Part shown: piece by piece, positions 14,752 through 23,160 of the stretch
Layout: every line of letters starts with the position of its first letter
Position numbering within the stretch: the stretch's first letter is position 1
From: Poriferisodalis sp965204125
GTDB lineage: Bacteria; Actinomycetota; Acidimicrobiia; Acidimicrobiales; Poriferisodalaceae
Assembly: GCF_965204125.1 (NCBI RefSeq)
Contig: NZ_OZ241968.1
Location: 2,604,001-2,668,000 of the forward strand
DNA length: 64,000 nucleotides
Reading direction: 5' to 3'
Made by a program: the position numbers and the translations under genes
Notes under the pieces: generated by a model
What the model was told of the DNA's origin: nothing
Database searches by the model: none
The model's input: only the letters and a program-made list of their open reading frames with translations

Positions 14752-15617
14752 GCGACGTGCTGATCATCGCCCATGCCGAGCGCGCGGAGGCGCTGACGGC
14801 TTCGAAACAGCTGGTGGCCTGGCTCGAGGGCGAGGGTCACGCGGTGGAAATGGGCGGCGTGGAGGCCACGGCAATCGGTCGCCCCGAACTCGGTGTCGAT
14901 GAACCGATCCGGACAGTCCCGGATCTCGCTGTGAGCATCGGCGGCGACGGCACCATGCTGCGCTCGTTCGATCTGGTGGCAGCCGCGGGCGTGCCAGTGC
15001 TCGGCGTCAATGTGGGCCACCTCGGCTACCTGACCGAATTCGAGCCGGCACAGCTCACCGACATGGTCGCTGCGGCGCTCGGAGGGTCCCTAGACGTCTC
15101 GGAGCGGATGATGGTCAGCGCACGTGTGCGGTACAGCGGTGCCGATGACATTGGCGCCCAAGATGACGAGACGTGGACGGGACTGAATGAGGTCGTGCTC
15201 GAGAAGCGCGATCCGGGGCACACGGTCAGGCTGGAAGTGTGGCTCGACGGCGATGTGTTCGCGACCTACGCAGCAGACGGCCTCATCGTGTCCACGCCGA
15301 CGGGTTCCACGGCGTACAGCCTCTCGGCAGGAGGTGCGGTCGTAGCGCCGACGCACTCGTCGTTGCAGGTCACTCCGGTCGCGCCGCACATGCTCTTCGA
15401 TCGTTCGCTGCTGCTGCCGCCGGACACCGAGATCGGTATCCGCGTGATCAGCGAGCGGCCAGCGCTCGCCGCTGTGGATGGGCGCTCGGCCAGCTTGCTG
15501 GCGACCGGCGATGAGCTGGTCGTGACACGCGCTCCATACGACGCGCGGTTCATCACCGCTGGCGGCGACAGCTTTCATCGTGTGCTGAAGCACAAATTCG
15601 GCCTCAAGGACCGCTGA
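14748..15617 (+). CDS. nadK: NAD kinase
   Basis: Phosphorylates NAD to NADP in the cytoplasm. The diagnostic GGDGT motif appears as SIGGDGTMLRS, followed by the second conserved block LGVNVGHLGYLTEF. The NE/D motif region (GLNEVVLEKRD) and STPTGSTAYSLSAGG complete the family pattern. Its 289 residues are standard. The start overlaps the tlyA stop (ATGA) and the stop overlaps the recN ATG (TGATG), so expression is coupled within the tlyA operon. Confidence 0.96.
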   Translation: MSDVLIIAHAERAEALTASKQLVAWLEGEGHAVEMGGVEATAIGRPELGVDEPIRTVPDLAVSIGGDGTMLRSFDLVAAAGVPVLGVNVGHLGYLTEFEPAQLTDMVAAALGGSLDVSERMMVSARVRYSGADDIGAQDDETWTGLNEVVLEKRDPGHTVRLEVWLDGDVFATYAADGLIVSTPTGSTAYSLSAGGAVVAPTHSSLQVTPVAPHMLFDRSLLLPPDTEIGIRVISERPALAAVDGRSASLLATGDELVVTRAPYDARFITAGGDSFHRVLKHKFGLKDR

Positions 15618-17218
15618 TGCTCGTCGAGCTGGCGGTGCACGATCTCGGCGTCATTTCCCATGCCAACTTGGTGCTCGGCCCAGGCATGACCGCGCTGACT
15701 GGCGAGACGGGCGCCGGCAAGACGCTGGTGGTGCAGGCGGTGCAGCTGTTGATGGGCGGTCGCGCTGATCCGGCGATGGTGCGCGCCGGCGCAGTCGAAG
15801 CAGTTGTCGAGGGCAGGTTCGTGCAGGCCGATGGCAGCGAGCGTGTGCTGCGCCGCGTGATCCCAGCAGCCGGTCGCAGCCGTGCCTACGTGGATGGCGG
15901 CATGGCGTCGGCGGCAGAGCTTGCAGAGTTCGGGGCCGAGCTCGTTGACCTTCACGGGCAGCACCAGCACCAATCGCTGTTGCGCGCTCGCACCCAGCGC
16001 GAGGCGCTCGACCGCTGGGGCGGCATCGATGTGCGCCCGCTTGCAGCAGCGCGTGACGAACTGACAGCGCTCACCGAGAACCTGGCCGCACTCGGCGGAG
16101 ACGCGCGAGCACGGGCGCAGGAGATCGATCTCCTGCGGTACCAGGTTGACGAGATCGCATCGGCGCAGCTGGAAGATCCTGACGAATTGAGCTTGATCGC
16201 CGAGCGGGAGGACCTGCTGGCCGATGCAGCATCGGTCCTCGCGGATGGTCATGCGGCACGCCAGGCACTTGCTGGAGATGACGGCGCGATCGACAGGCTG
16301 GGCGCTGCGGCGGCTTTGCTGGCCGCCCGGAAGGCGTTCGCCCCGGTGAGCGACCGCTTGGGTGCCGTGGCCGCGGAGCTCGATGACACTGTTGCGCAGC
16401 TGAGAGGAATGCTCGACACGGTCGAGGACGACCCGCAGGCGCTGGCCGACGTCCGTGCCCGGCACCAGCTCCTGCGCGAGCTGACCCGCAAGTACGGCGA
16501 CACGCTGGCCGATGTGCGCGCGTTCGGTGCCCAGGCAGCAGAGCGGCTGTCGCAGCTCGAACGCCACACCGAGTTGGCCGCCGAGCTGGAGGCCGGCATC
16601 GATGCGGCGCAACGCCACGTCGAAGCCGAGGCTCACGTTGTGGCTGCAGCTCGTCGAGCGGCTGCACCTGGTCTCGCCGCTGCGGTGGGCGAGCACCTCG
16701 CGTCGCTGGCGTTGGCAGGCGGCACGCTCGAGGTCAGCGTCACCGGCGAAGCGCCGAGCGACGGCGTCGAACTGCTCTTCAGCGCGAACCGGGGCACCCC
16801 ACCCGGTCCGCTGTCGAAGGTGGCATCGGGCGGCGAGCTGGCGCGCGTCATGCTGGCGTTGCGGCTCGTGCTGACCGCCGGCCCGCCGACCCTGGTGTTC
16901 GACGAGGTCGACGCTGGCATCGGCGGCGAGACAGCAGTCGCCGTCGGTCAGGCGCTGGCTTCGCTGGCCAGCCAGCACCAGGTGCTGGTGGTCACGCATC
17001 TCCCACAGGTCGCGGCATTCGCACACCACCAGGTGGCCGTTCGGAAGACCGATGACGGCAACGCAGTGGCTTCCGACCTCGTCGCCGTGACGGGACCCGA
17101 TCGCGTCAGCGAGCTGGCGCGGATGCTCGCAGGTCAGCCTGCATGGGCGAGCGGCCGCCAGCACGCGACTGAATTGCTGGAGGTGGCCGCCGCAGCACGG
17201 GGCGGCACGCGAGAGTGA
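15617..17218 (+). CDS. recN: DNA repair protein RecN
   Basis: SMC-like ATPase acting in double-strand break repair. Walker A (TGETGAGKTLVVQAV) is near the N-terminus, a long helical coiled-coil region fills the middle (about residues 150-340), and the C-terminal half carries the ABC signature (SKVASGGELARVMLAL) and Walker B (LVFDEVDAGIGGE). It is 533 residues, slightly shorter than E. coli RecN (553). The start overlaps the nadK stop and the stop overlaps the steA start. In many bacteria recN is SOS-controlled, but no LexA box is visible here, which fits an operon driven from tlyA. Confidence 0.95.
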   Translation: MLVELAVHDLGVISHANLVLGPGMTALTGETGAGKTLVVQAVQLLMGGRADPAMVRAGAVEAVVEGRFVQADGSERVLRRVIPAAGRSRAYVDGGMASAAELAEFGAELVDLHGQHQHQSLLRARTQREALDRWGGIDVRPLAAARDELTALTENLAALGGDARARAQEIDLLRYQVDEIASAQLEDPDELSLIAEREDLLADAASVLADGHAARQALAGDDGAIDRLGAAAALLAARKAFAPVSDRLGAVAAELDDTVAQLRGMLDTVEDDPQALADVRARHQLLRELTRKYGDTLADVRAFGAQAAERLSQLERHTELAAELEAGIDAAQRHVEAEAHVVAAARRAAAPGLAAAVGEHLASLALAGGTLEVSVTGEAPSDGVELLFSANRGTPPGPLSKVASGGELARVMLALRLVLTAGPPTLVFDEVDAGIGGETAVAVGQALASLASQHQVLVVTHLPQVAAFAHHQVAVRKTDDGNAVASDLVAVTGPDRVSELARMLAGQPAWASGRQHATELLEVAAAARGGTRE

Positions 17219-18399
17219 GCATGTCCCGCCCGCGCGCTTTGTGGGGACGCCTGCGATCGCGCCGCAATCACGGCGGTACCCACGTGGAGATCGCGGGACG
17301 GTGCAGGGTGGACCGTCGCACCAAGAATCTGCTGCGCCGCTTGGAACGCGGCGAGATTGCGGTCATCCACCACGCAGACCTGGATCGGGTCGCTGCCGAC
17401 GGCCTTCTGGCAGCGGGGGCGATCGCGGTGATCAACGCAGAACCGACGATGACCGGCCGGTACCCGGCGCTGGGCGGTCTCACGCTCGCGCAAGCACGAG
17501 TACCGGTGCTGGACGACATCGGCGAGGGGGTGTTTGCATCGCTCCGAGACGGCGAGGAGCTGGCCATCTCAGGCGATGAGGTGCTGCGCGGCGACCAGGT
17601 GATCGGCACCGGGTACCGCCGCGATGCCGAGCACTTCGAACGCGTACTGGAATCGGCGCGAGTGGCGGTGCGCAGCGAACTCGGGAGCTTTGCCCGGAAC
17701 ACGCTCGAGTACCTGGAGAGGGAACCGCAGGTCCTCACCGATGAGCTGGAGATCCCGCCGCTGCGGCACCAGCTGCGACGCCGCCACGTGCTGGTAGTGG
17801 TACGCGGCATCGACTACCGCGAAGATCTGGCGGCGCTACGCCGATCGGGCTACATGTCGGACATGCGGCCAGTCATCATCGGTGTGGACGGGGGTGCCGA
17901 CGCGTTGCTCGAGGCCGGTCTCGTGCCCCACATCATCATCGGCGACTTCGACTCGGTGTCGCCGCGGGCACTCACCTGCGGGGCGCAGCTCATCGTGCAT
18001 GCCTATCCCGAAGGCGGCGCGCCGGGCGCGGTCCGTCTCGACGACGCCGGATTGAGCTACGACGTCATCGCCGCGCCCGGAACCAGCGAGGACCTGGCAT
18101 TGCGGCTGGCCTTCGAGCAGCGAGCCGAGCAGATCGTCGAGGTGGGGTCCCACACGTCGATGGTCGACTTCTTCGACAAGGGCCGCAGCGGCATGGCATC
18201 CACCTTCCTGACCCGGATGCAGGTGTCTCCGGCGCTCGTGGATGCAAAGGGCGTGAGCCGTCTCTACCGCACCCAGGTGCGCAAGCGAGACATGGCGATG
18301 CTGATCGTCTCGGCGCTCGTCACCATCGGCGTCATCGCCGCGGTGACCGAGCCGGGCCGGCTCCTGCTGCGCACCCTGTGGATCAACATGGGCCTGTAG
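17215..18399 (+). CDS. steA: SteA-like cytokinesis/cell-envelope protein
   Basis: Actinobacterial conserved protein (Rv1697-like), described in corynebacteria as SteA, a cytokinetic-ring protein working with SteB. The 394 residues include a thiamin-pyrophosphokinase-like region (GVDGGADALLEAGLVPHIII, IGDFDSVS) around residues 220-250, which may bind a nucleotide but need not be enzymatic. One membrane helix sits at the C-terminus (MLIVSALVTIGVIAAV). The start overlaps the recN stop. Family assignment is from the sequence pattern and gene order; the division role is inferred from the family. Confidence 0.85.
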   Translation: MSMSRPRALWGRLRSRRNHGGTHVEIAGRCRVDRRTKNLLRRLERGEIAVIHHADLDRVAADGLLAAGAIAVINAEPTMTGRYPALGGLTLAQARVPVLDDIGEGVFASLRDGEELAISGDEVLRGDQVIGTGYRRDAEHFERVLESARVAVRSELGSFARNTLEYLEREPQVLTDELEIPPLRHQLRRRHVLVVVRGIDYREDLAALRRSGYMSDMRPVIIGVDGGADALLEAGLVPHIIIGDFDSVSPRALTCGAQLIVHAYPEGGAPGAVRLDDAGLSYDVIAAPGTSEDLALRLAFEQRAEQIVEVGSHTSMVDFFDKGRSGMASTFLTRMQVSPALVDAKGVSRLYRTQVRKRDMAMLIVSALVTIGVIAAVTEPGRLLLRTLWINMGL

Positions 18400-18412
18400 A
18401 TCGGTCGGGCGA

Positions 18413-19474
18413 ATGATCAACCTCCGCTACCACATCGTGTCGATCGCGGCGGTCTTCCTGGCCCTGGCGATCGGCCTGGCGCTGGGCTCGACATTTGTGG
18501 ACTCGGTGCTGGTGAGCAACCTGGAGTCACGCGTGGACCAGTTGCAGGCCGACACCGAATCGGCGATCGAGCGACAAGCCGAAGCCGAGGAGGAGCTCGG
18601 CGAGGCTGAGGCGGCACGCGACGCAGCGCTAGCGAGCGTTGAGGCGGCGCGGTCCGTGCGGTTCGAGGTAGAGGATCTCGTACGGCCGTACCTTCCTCAA
18701 GGACGGCTGAGCGGCACGACAACGCTCATTGTCGCGCCAGAATCCACGGACCGGACCGCAGTGGCGGCCATCCGCGCACGCCTCGATGCGACCGACGCGC
18801 GCCATGGCGGGGTGCTGTGGCTCAGCGATGATCTCCGCCTGCACGACCCAAGTGTGCGCCGGAGCATCGCCGAGGCCTTCTCGCTGGCAGGTGACAGCCG
18901 CAACGCGGTGCGCAGAGCGCTTCGCTTCCTGCTGCCTCAGGCACTGTTCAGGCCGGCGGAGGCCGGGTCCAGCCAGATGCTCGCCGATGATGTCAACGCG
19001 ATCACCGACTTCGGAGCGCTTGACGGCTTCTCTCGCGGCTTCTCGGCGGTCCCGCCGACTCGTACTGCGCTCACCTTGCTCCGCGATCTGGAATTGGTGA
19101 CTCATGACGGCACCGGTGCCGTAGCGCTGCACCTGCTGGGAGGGGAGCAACTGCGACTCGTAGTGGTCACCGATGCGGCGGCGGCCGGGTTGAACCAAGA
19201 TTTCATTTTCGACCTGTTGAGGGCGGTCGTTGACGACGGCCACTCGGGCACCGGCGTCATCGTCGAAGTACCTGCGCCGGGGGCAGCAGGAGTGGGCTAC
19301 GGCGCAGTGCTGGAGCGAGTTCGCTCCGACGCCGTGCTCGCGGGAGCGTTCGCGAGCGTCGACGATGTCGACACCTTCTCGGGCGATTTGGCGCTGCTGG
19401 TTGCGCTGGAGCGGTTGCCTGCCGTCGATCACTTCTCGGGAGCTGATCTCAACCACGGTCTGGGCCCGTCATGA
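18413..19474 (+). CDS. steB: SteB/MctB-like membrane-anchored coiled-coil protein
   Basis: Rv1698-like protein, variously described as SteB (partner of SteA in cell separation) or MctB (copper-related, mycobacterial outer membrane). The N-terminus has one membrane helix (residues about 8-30, VSIAAVFLALAIGLALGSTF), followed by a strongly predicted coiled coil (about 35-85, rich in Glu, Ala and Gln) and a 260-residue extracytoplasmic domain. It is 353 residues long and lies 13 bases after steA. Which published function applies here cannot be decided from sequence; the division-related one fits the operon and the lack of mycolic-acid genes in view. Confidence 0.82.
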   Translation: MINLRYHIVSIAAVFLALAIGLALGSTFVDSVLVSNLESRVDQLQADTESAIERQAEAEEELGEAEAARDAALASVEAARSVRFEVEDLVRPYLPQGRLSGTTTLIVAPESTDRTAVAAIRARLDATDARHGGVLWLSDDLRLHDPSVRRSIAEAFSLAGDSRNAVRRALRFLLPQALFRPAEAGSSQMLADDVNAITDFGALDGFSRGFSAVPPTRTALTLLRDLELVTHDGTGAVALHLLGGEQLRLVVVTDAAAAGLNQDFIFDLLRAVVDDGHSGTGVIVEVPAPGAAGVGYGAVLERVRSDAVLAGAFASVDDVDTFSGDLALLVALERLPAVDHFSGADLNHGLGPS

Positions 19475-20343
19475 CCCACGCCGTGGCGATTGTGCCCGCC
19501 TTCAACCGGGCCGACACGGTGGGTGCCACGGTGACGGCGCTGCGAACGGTGCCCGATGTGCTCGACGTCGTCGTGGTCGACGACGGGTCGCGGGACCGAA
19601 CTGCGGCTGCGGCTGCCGCTGCAGGCGCGCGCGTCATCGAGCTTGCACGCAACCGCGGCAAAGCAGCGGCGGTCGCCGCGGGCATCGCGGCGTCGGGCGC
19701 CCCCGACGTGTACCTCCTCATCGATGCCGATCTGGGCGGTTCAGCCGCGCTGGCCGCAGATCTGCTGCAGCCGATTGCGCTGGGCGAAGCCGACATGACG
19801 ATTGCCGTCTTCGGTGCTGCTGAGGGCCCGAGCGGGTTCGGGCTCGTCAAGGCGTTCGCGGCACGTGTCCTGCGTTCCGAGACGGGACTGGAACTGGCTG
19901 AACCTCTCTCGGGTCAGCGCGCCGTGCGGGGTCCGCTGATGAGATCACTTCGGCTCGCGCCCGGGTTCGGACTCGAGGTCGGTCTGACGCTCGATGCGGC
20001 TGACCGAGGAGCCCGCATCAGCGAGGTCGAGATCGGATTCAGCCATCGGCAAACCGGGCGTGATCTCAGCGGCTTCGCGCATCGAGCGCGAATCGGGCGA
20101 CACGTTTACCTCGCTGTGGTAGCCCGCACCGGCTGGCCGAAGGCAGTCTCCTCCCTGGCCACCTCGCTGCTGAGCCGCGTCATCTCGGCCGCTCGCGGTA
20201 CGCCGGTGCGTGACCGGGGGCAAGGGCTCGGGCGGGCGGTACGCCAGTCATGGCAGCGGGCACGGCAGCTCCGACCGCCGCGCTCGCTTCCGGGCGTGCG
20301 CTCGTGGCGACCCTGGCGGCGCCGACGCACGCGAGGGGCATGA
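19471..20343 (+). CDS. GT2-family glycosyltransferase
   Basis: Transfers a sugar from a nucleotide or lipid-linked donor; product unknown. The N-terminal Rossmann-like fold starts with AIVPAFNRADTVGATV, followed by VVVDDGSRDRT and the metal-binding DxD as LIDADLGG. No multi-span membrane region is present, so the enzyme is probably cytoplasmic or peripheral, with a basic C-terminus (PPRSLPGVRSWRPWRRRRTR) that may bind membranes. It overlaps steB by four bases and the next gene by four bases (ATGA). The pair with a polyprenyl-phosphate transferase-like protein suggests assembly of a cell-envelope glycan. Confidence 0.88.
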   Translation: MTHAVAIVPAFNRADTVGATVTALRTVPDVLDVVVVDDGSRDRTAAAAAAAGARVIELARNRGKAAAVAAGIAASGAPDVYLLIDADLGGSAALAADLLQPIALGEADMTIAVFGAAEGPSGFGLVKAFAARVLRSETGLELAEPLSGQRAVRGPLMRSLRLAPGFGLEVGLTLDAADRGARISEVEIGFSHRQTGRDLSGFAHRARIGRHVYLAVVARTGWPKAVSSLATSLLSRVISAARGTPVRDRGQGLGRAVRQSWQRARQLRPPRSLPGVRSWRPWRRRRTRGA

Positions 20344-21455
20344 CGCTGGTGCCCTCGCTGGCCCTGATCATCGACACGACGCAAGCGGGAGCGTTGTTGA
20401 CGGCGGCATTTGCGGGATCGCTTCTCCTTGCAGCCCTGCTCTGGCGCTGGTTCGGCTCGCGCATGAGCCGAGATCGCTGGATCCGGCCCAACTACCGGGG
20501 GCAGCCGATCGTGGCCGTCACGGGCCTCATCGTCCTCATCGCCGGCTCGGTCGCAGTTGCAATCACGGCAGCCGTCATCGTTTCGTTGCCAGAGGGCGAG
20601 ATGCACGAGGCCGTACATGTGCTGGATCAATCTGTGCTGCTGGCACGCTCGCCTGATTCGGCTGTCATCGCCGGTGGCATCGCTGCGCTGGTGCTGCTTG
20701 GGGGTTTCGGCTGGCTGGGCTACCGCGACGACATCCGCGGAACACCATCCGGACATGTTGCTTCCAGCGGCTTCGCCGGGCACCTTCGTCAGAGCCTGGG
20801 CCAGCGAGCCCTCACGACCGGGCTGCAGAAGGCGCTTGGCGGACTCGTTGTCGCAACCGTGGCTGTGCAGATCGCCCTGTGGGGCGACCCTGCCGAGGCC
20901 CGCTACTTCGCCGGCACGAATCCTGGGGATTGGTTCGACCCGGTGCCGCACGCCTTGGGCTTGGGTACGGATCCCGACGCCATGTGGAGCCTGATGGCGC
21001 TGATGCGCGGGGTGCTGATCGTGGCCTTGTCGGCGAACCTGCTGAACCTGCTGGACCGAGCGCCTGGACGCGCGGCCAAGGCGTCACTCGGGTGGTGGCT
21101 TGTCGCGCTGGTGCCGGCGGCGCTCGTGGCGCCGGGCTCAGCTGGACGCTTCGATCTGGGGTTCGAGGTCACCGAGTGGGCTGTGTGGGCTGGGGTTGCT
21201 GCTGGCGCATCGGCAGGATTGCTGCGAAGCGAATTGGCCGAACAGCACATGCAGGGTGACACCGGCGTCAATCCTGTCGGCGCCGTCTTGGGCATGGCGA
21301 CGGTCATCGCATATTCGGCAACCGTCGAGTGGGTGGTGATGGCGGTGTTGGCGGCCCTGAACCTGGCGAGCGAGCGCTGGTCGTTCAGCCGGATCATCGA
21401 TGCGGTGCCGCCGCTCCGCTGGCTGGACCGGCTCGGTTCGCCCTACCGCAACTGA
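20340..21455 (+). CDS. MraY/WecA-like polytopic membrane protein (GT4-type)
   Basis: Putative sugar-phosphate:polyprenyl-phosphate transferase. About nine to ten hydrophobic helices span the 371 residues. Typical GT4 landmarks are recognisable but degenerate: NYRGQPIVAVTG after the first helix, a double Asp in GYRDDIRG (the MraY DD motif) and NLLNLLDRAPGRAAK, resembling the NxxNLxDG motif. The ATG at 20340 overlaps the glycosyltransferase stop (ATGA); a longer reading from 20250 would overlap that gene by 94 bases and adds nothing family-like. Divergence from true MraY suggests a different sugar or a non-peptidoglycan polymer. Function is an inference from motifs. Confidence 0.75.
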   Translation: MTLVPSLALIIDTTQAGALLTAAFAGSLLLAALLWRWFGSRMSRDRWIRPNYRGQPIVAVTGLIVLIAGSVAVAITAAVIVSLPEGEMHEAVHVLDQSVLLARSPDSAVIAGGIAALVLLGGFGWLGYRDDIRGTPSGHVASSGFAGHLRQSLGQRALTTGLQKALGGLVVATVAVQIALWGDPAEARYFAGTNPGDWFDPVPHALGLGTDPDAMWSLMALMRGVLIVALSANLLNLLDRAPGRAAKASLGWWLVALVPAALVAPGSAGRFDLGFEVTEWAVWAGVAAGASAGLLRSELAEQHMQGDTGVNPVGAVLGMATVIAYSATVEWVVMAVLAALNLASERWSFSRIIDAVPPLRWLDRLGSPYRN

Positions 21456-21468
21456 ATCCTGCGTATCC

Positions 21469-21516
21469 ATGCCCGCTGCATGGCGGCTGCCCCGGGCTCT
21501 ATGCCCGCTGCATGGC
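21469..21516. repeat. 16-base direct repeat at end of deaminase gene
   Basis: ATGCCCGCTGCATGGC occurs at 21469-21484 and again at 21501-21516, 32 bases apart. The second copy lies within the 3' end of the minus-strand deaminase gene, the first just beyond its stop. It probably reflects a small local duplication. Confidence 0.7.
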
Positions 21517-23004
21517 AGCGGCGCAGTGGTGATGCTCGGCCAAGCGCTCGTCGAGTGCGGGGTGAACGATCTGGCCGCCGGAGACAACCGGGCGTCCGGC
21601 CACGATCGTGTCCCGGGCGGACAGCGGGCCGCATCGCAGCCATGCTTCGATGGGATCAGAGAGGGCGCCTGCGAACGCAGGCCCGTCGAGCTGCCACACC
21701 ACGAGGTCACCGCACGCGCCGGGCGACAGCTCGCCGATCTCGCCCACTCGGCCGAGACAGCCCGCGCTGCCACGGGTTGCCAAGTCCAAGGCCTCGCGGG
21801 CGGAGAAATACACTGCGTTGCCCTGTTGAGCATCGCCTCCTTCGGCGTCATCGGCGGCCCCGCCGGCGTGGCCATCGGCGGGCCTGCCGCTGTCCAGCCC
21901 CTTCTCGGCACTCAGTTGCCGCTGGCCGTCGCGCAGCCGCCCCACCAGCAGCGCATTTCGCGCCTCGGTCCACATCGACGCCGAATCGGTGCTGGCTGAG
22001 CCGTCCACCCCGAGTCCCACCGGCACACCGGCAGCTCGCAGCTCGCGCACCGGCGCCAGTCCGACTCCGAGCAGCAGGTTCGAGCTGGGACAGTGCGCCA
22101 CACCGGTGCCCCACGTTCCCAAGCGGGCGATCTCGGTTGCGTTGGGTTGCACGCCGTGCGCGATCCACGAACGATTCGAGCCCCAGCCGCAGTGCTCGAA
22201 GTAGTCCACCGGGCGCATCCCGAACATCTCGATGCAGAAGCCGTCCTCGCCGGGGTCCTCGCACAAGTGGGTGTGCAGGCGCACGTCGAGGCGCTCCGCG
22301 AGTTCGGCCGTAGCCGTCATCAGCTCGGTCGATACGGAAAATGGCGAGCACGGCGCCAGTGCGATCCGGACCATCGCGTCCGGCGAGCGGTCATGGTGCG
22401 CGCCGACCAGCCGCTCCGATTCCGCCAGGACTTCCTCGGGCGATTGGCAGACCTCATCGGGCGGCAGCCCGCCGTCGGACTGGCCCAGCGACATGGAGCC
22501 GCGGGTTGGGTGAAAGCGCATGCCCAATTCGCTGGCAGCGGCGATCTCCGCGGCAATCAAGTCGCCTGCGCCCCGCGGATGCACATAGAGGTGATCGGTG
22601 CTGGTGGTGCAGCCGCCCAGCGCCAGCTCTGCCAGGCCTACCCAGGCAGACAGGTACGCGCCCTGCTCATCGAGCCGCGCCCACAGCGGGTAGAGCGTGG
22701 TCAACCAGTCGAACAACCCGCCCCGAAGCGCAGGAGCGTAGGACCGCGTGAGGTTCTGGTACATGTGATGGTGGGTGTTGACGAGCCCGGGCGTGACGAG
22801 GCAGCCGCCGGCGTCGATGCGCCGGTCTGCTGCGGGCGGCGTCTGAGAGGCGTCGCCGACCGCGCTGACGAGTCCGCCGGTGATAGCGACCCAGCCGCCG
22901 GCAATCTCGCGGCGCTGCTCATCGCACGTCGCCAGCAGCTCGGCGCCGTGCACCAGCAGATCCGCCGTTGCAGCCGCCCGGGCTGCGTCTGATGTGTCGT
23001 TCAT
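21499..23004 (-). CDS. amidohydrolase, probable 8-oxoguanine deaminase
   Basis: Metal-dependent deaminase of the amidohydrolase superfamily, converting 8-oxoguanine (possibly also isocytosine-like substrates) to the corresponding oxo-purine. The pattern TPGLVNTHHHMYQNLTR, then GCTTSTDHLYVHP, MRFHPTRGSMSLGQSDGG, CSPFSVS, LHTHLCED and GVDGSASTDSASM follows 8-oxoguanine deaminase throughout; the HxH and later His/Asp provide metal ligands. An extra segment of about 40 residues rich in Gly, Ala and Asp sits before FSAREALDLATRG. The ATG at 23004 (501 residues) is preferred to an upstream start at 23064. It is convergent with the envelope operon and divergent from pyrG. Confidence 0.87.
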   Translation of the reverse strand: MNDTSDAARAAATADLLVHGAELLATCDEQRREIAGGWVAITGGLVSAVGDASQTPPAADRRIDAGGCLVTPGLVNTHHHMYQNLTRSYAPALRGGLFDWLTTLYPLWARLDEQGAYLSAWVGLAELALGGCTTSTDHLYVHPRGAGDLIAAEIAAASELGMRFHPTRGSMSLGQSDGGLPPDEVCQSPEEVLAESERLVGAHHDRSPDAMVRIALAPCSPFSVSTELMTATAELAERLDVRLHTHLCEDPGEDGFCIEMFGMRPVDYFEHCGWGSNRSWIAHGVQPNATEIARLGTWGTGVAHCPSSNLLLGVGLAPVRELRAAGVPVGLGVDGSASTDSASMWTEARNALLVGRLRDGQRQLSAEKGLDSGRPADGHAGGAADDAEGGDAQQGNAVYFSAREALDLATRGSAGCLGRVGEIGELSPGACGDLVVWQLDGPAFAGALSDPIEAWLRCGPLSARDTIVAGRPVVSGGQIVHPALDERLAEHHHCAAAMQRA

Positions 23005-23124
23005 GATGTTCCGTCCGGCCGGTTGTTCACTCGGGGCGACGATCTCAGCGGATCCGGCAGGCAATTGCCGGACTTGCGTGGGGATCAGCCAACCTCAGCC
23101 GAAGCGACGGTAGCTTGATGACAC

Positions 23125-23160
23125 ATGCGAGAGAGCCCATCGAAAACGCCGCGTGGCTAA
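23125..23160 (+). CDS. possible 11-codon upstream ORF before pyrG
   Basis: ATG at 23125 opens a frame encoding MRESPSKTPRG that ends with TAA at 23158-23160, overlapping the pyrG start by eight bases. TAGCTT at 23111-23116 ends eight bases before the ATG, the spacing seen at several leaderless starts in this window. Translation of the short frame and its effect on pyrG are speculative. Confidence 0.3.
   Translation: MRESPSKTPRG

Noticed and set aside
12705..15020. 771-codon minus-strand frame opposite korB, tlyA and nadK
   Set aside because: Covers three recognised plus-strand genes and has no motif; an antisense shadow.
20250..20339. Longer N-terminus of the MraY/WecA-like protein
   Set aside because: Would overlap the glycosyltransferase by 94 bases; the ATGA overlap at 20340 fits the operon pattern better and puts the first helix at the N-terminus.
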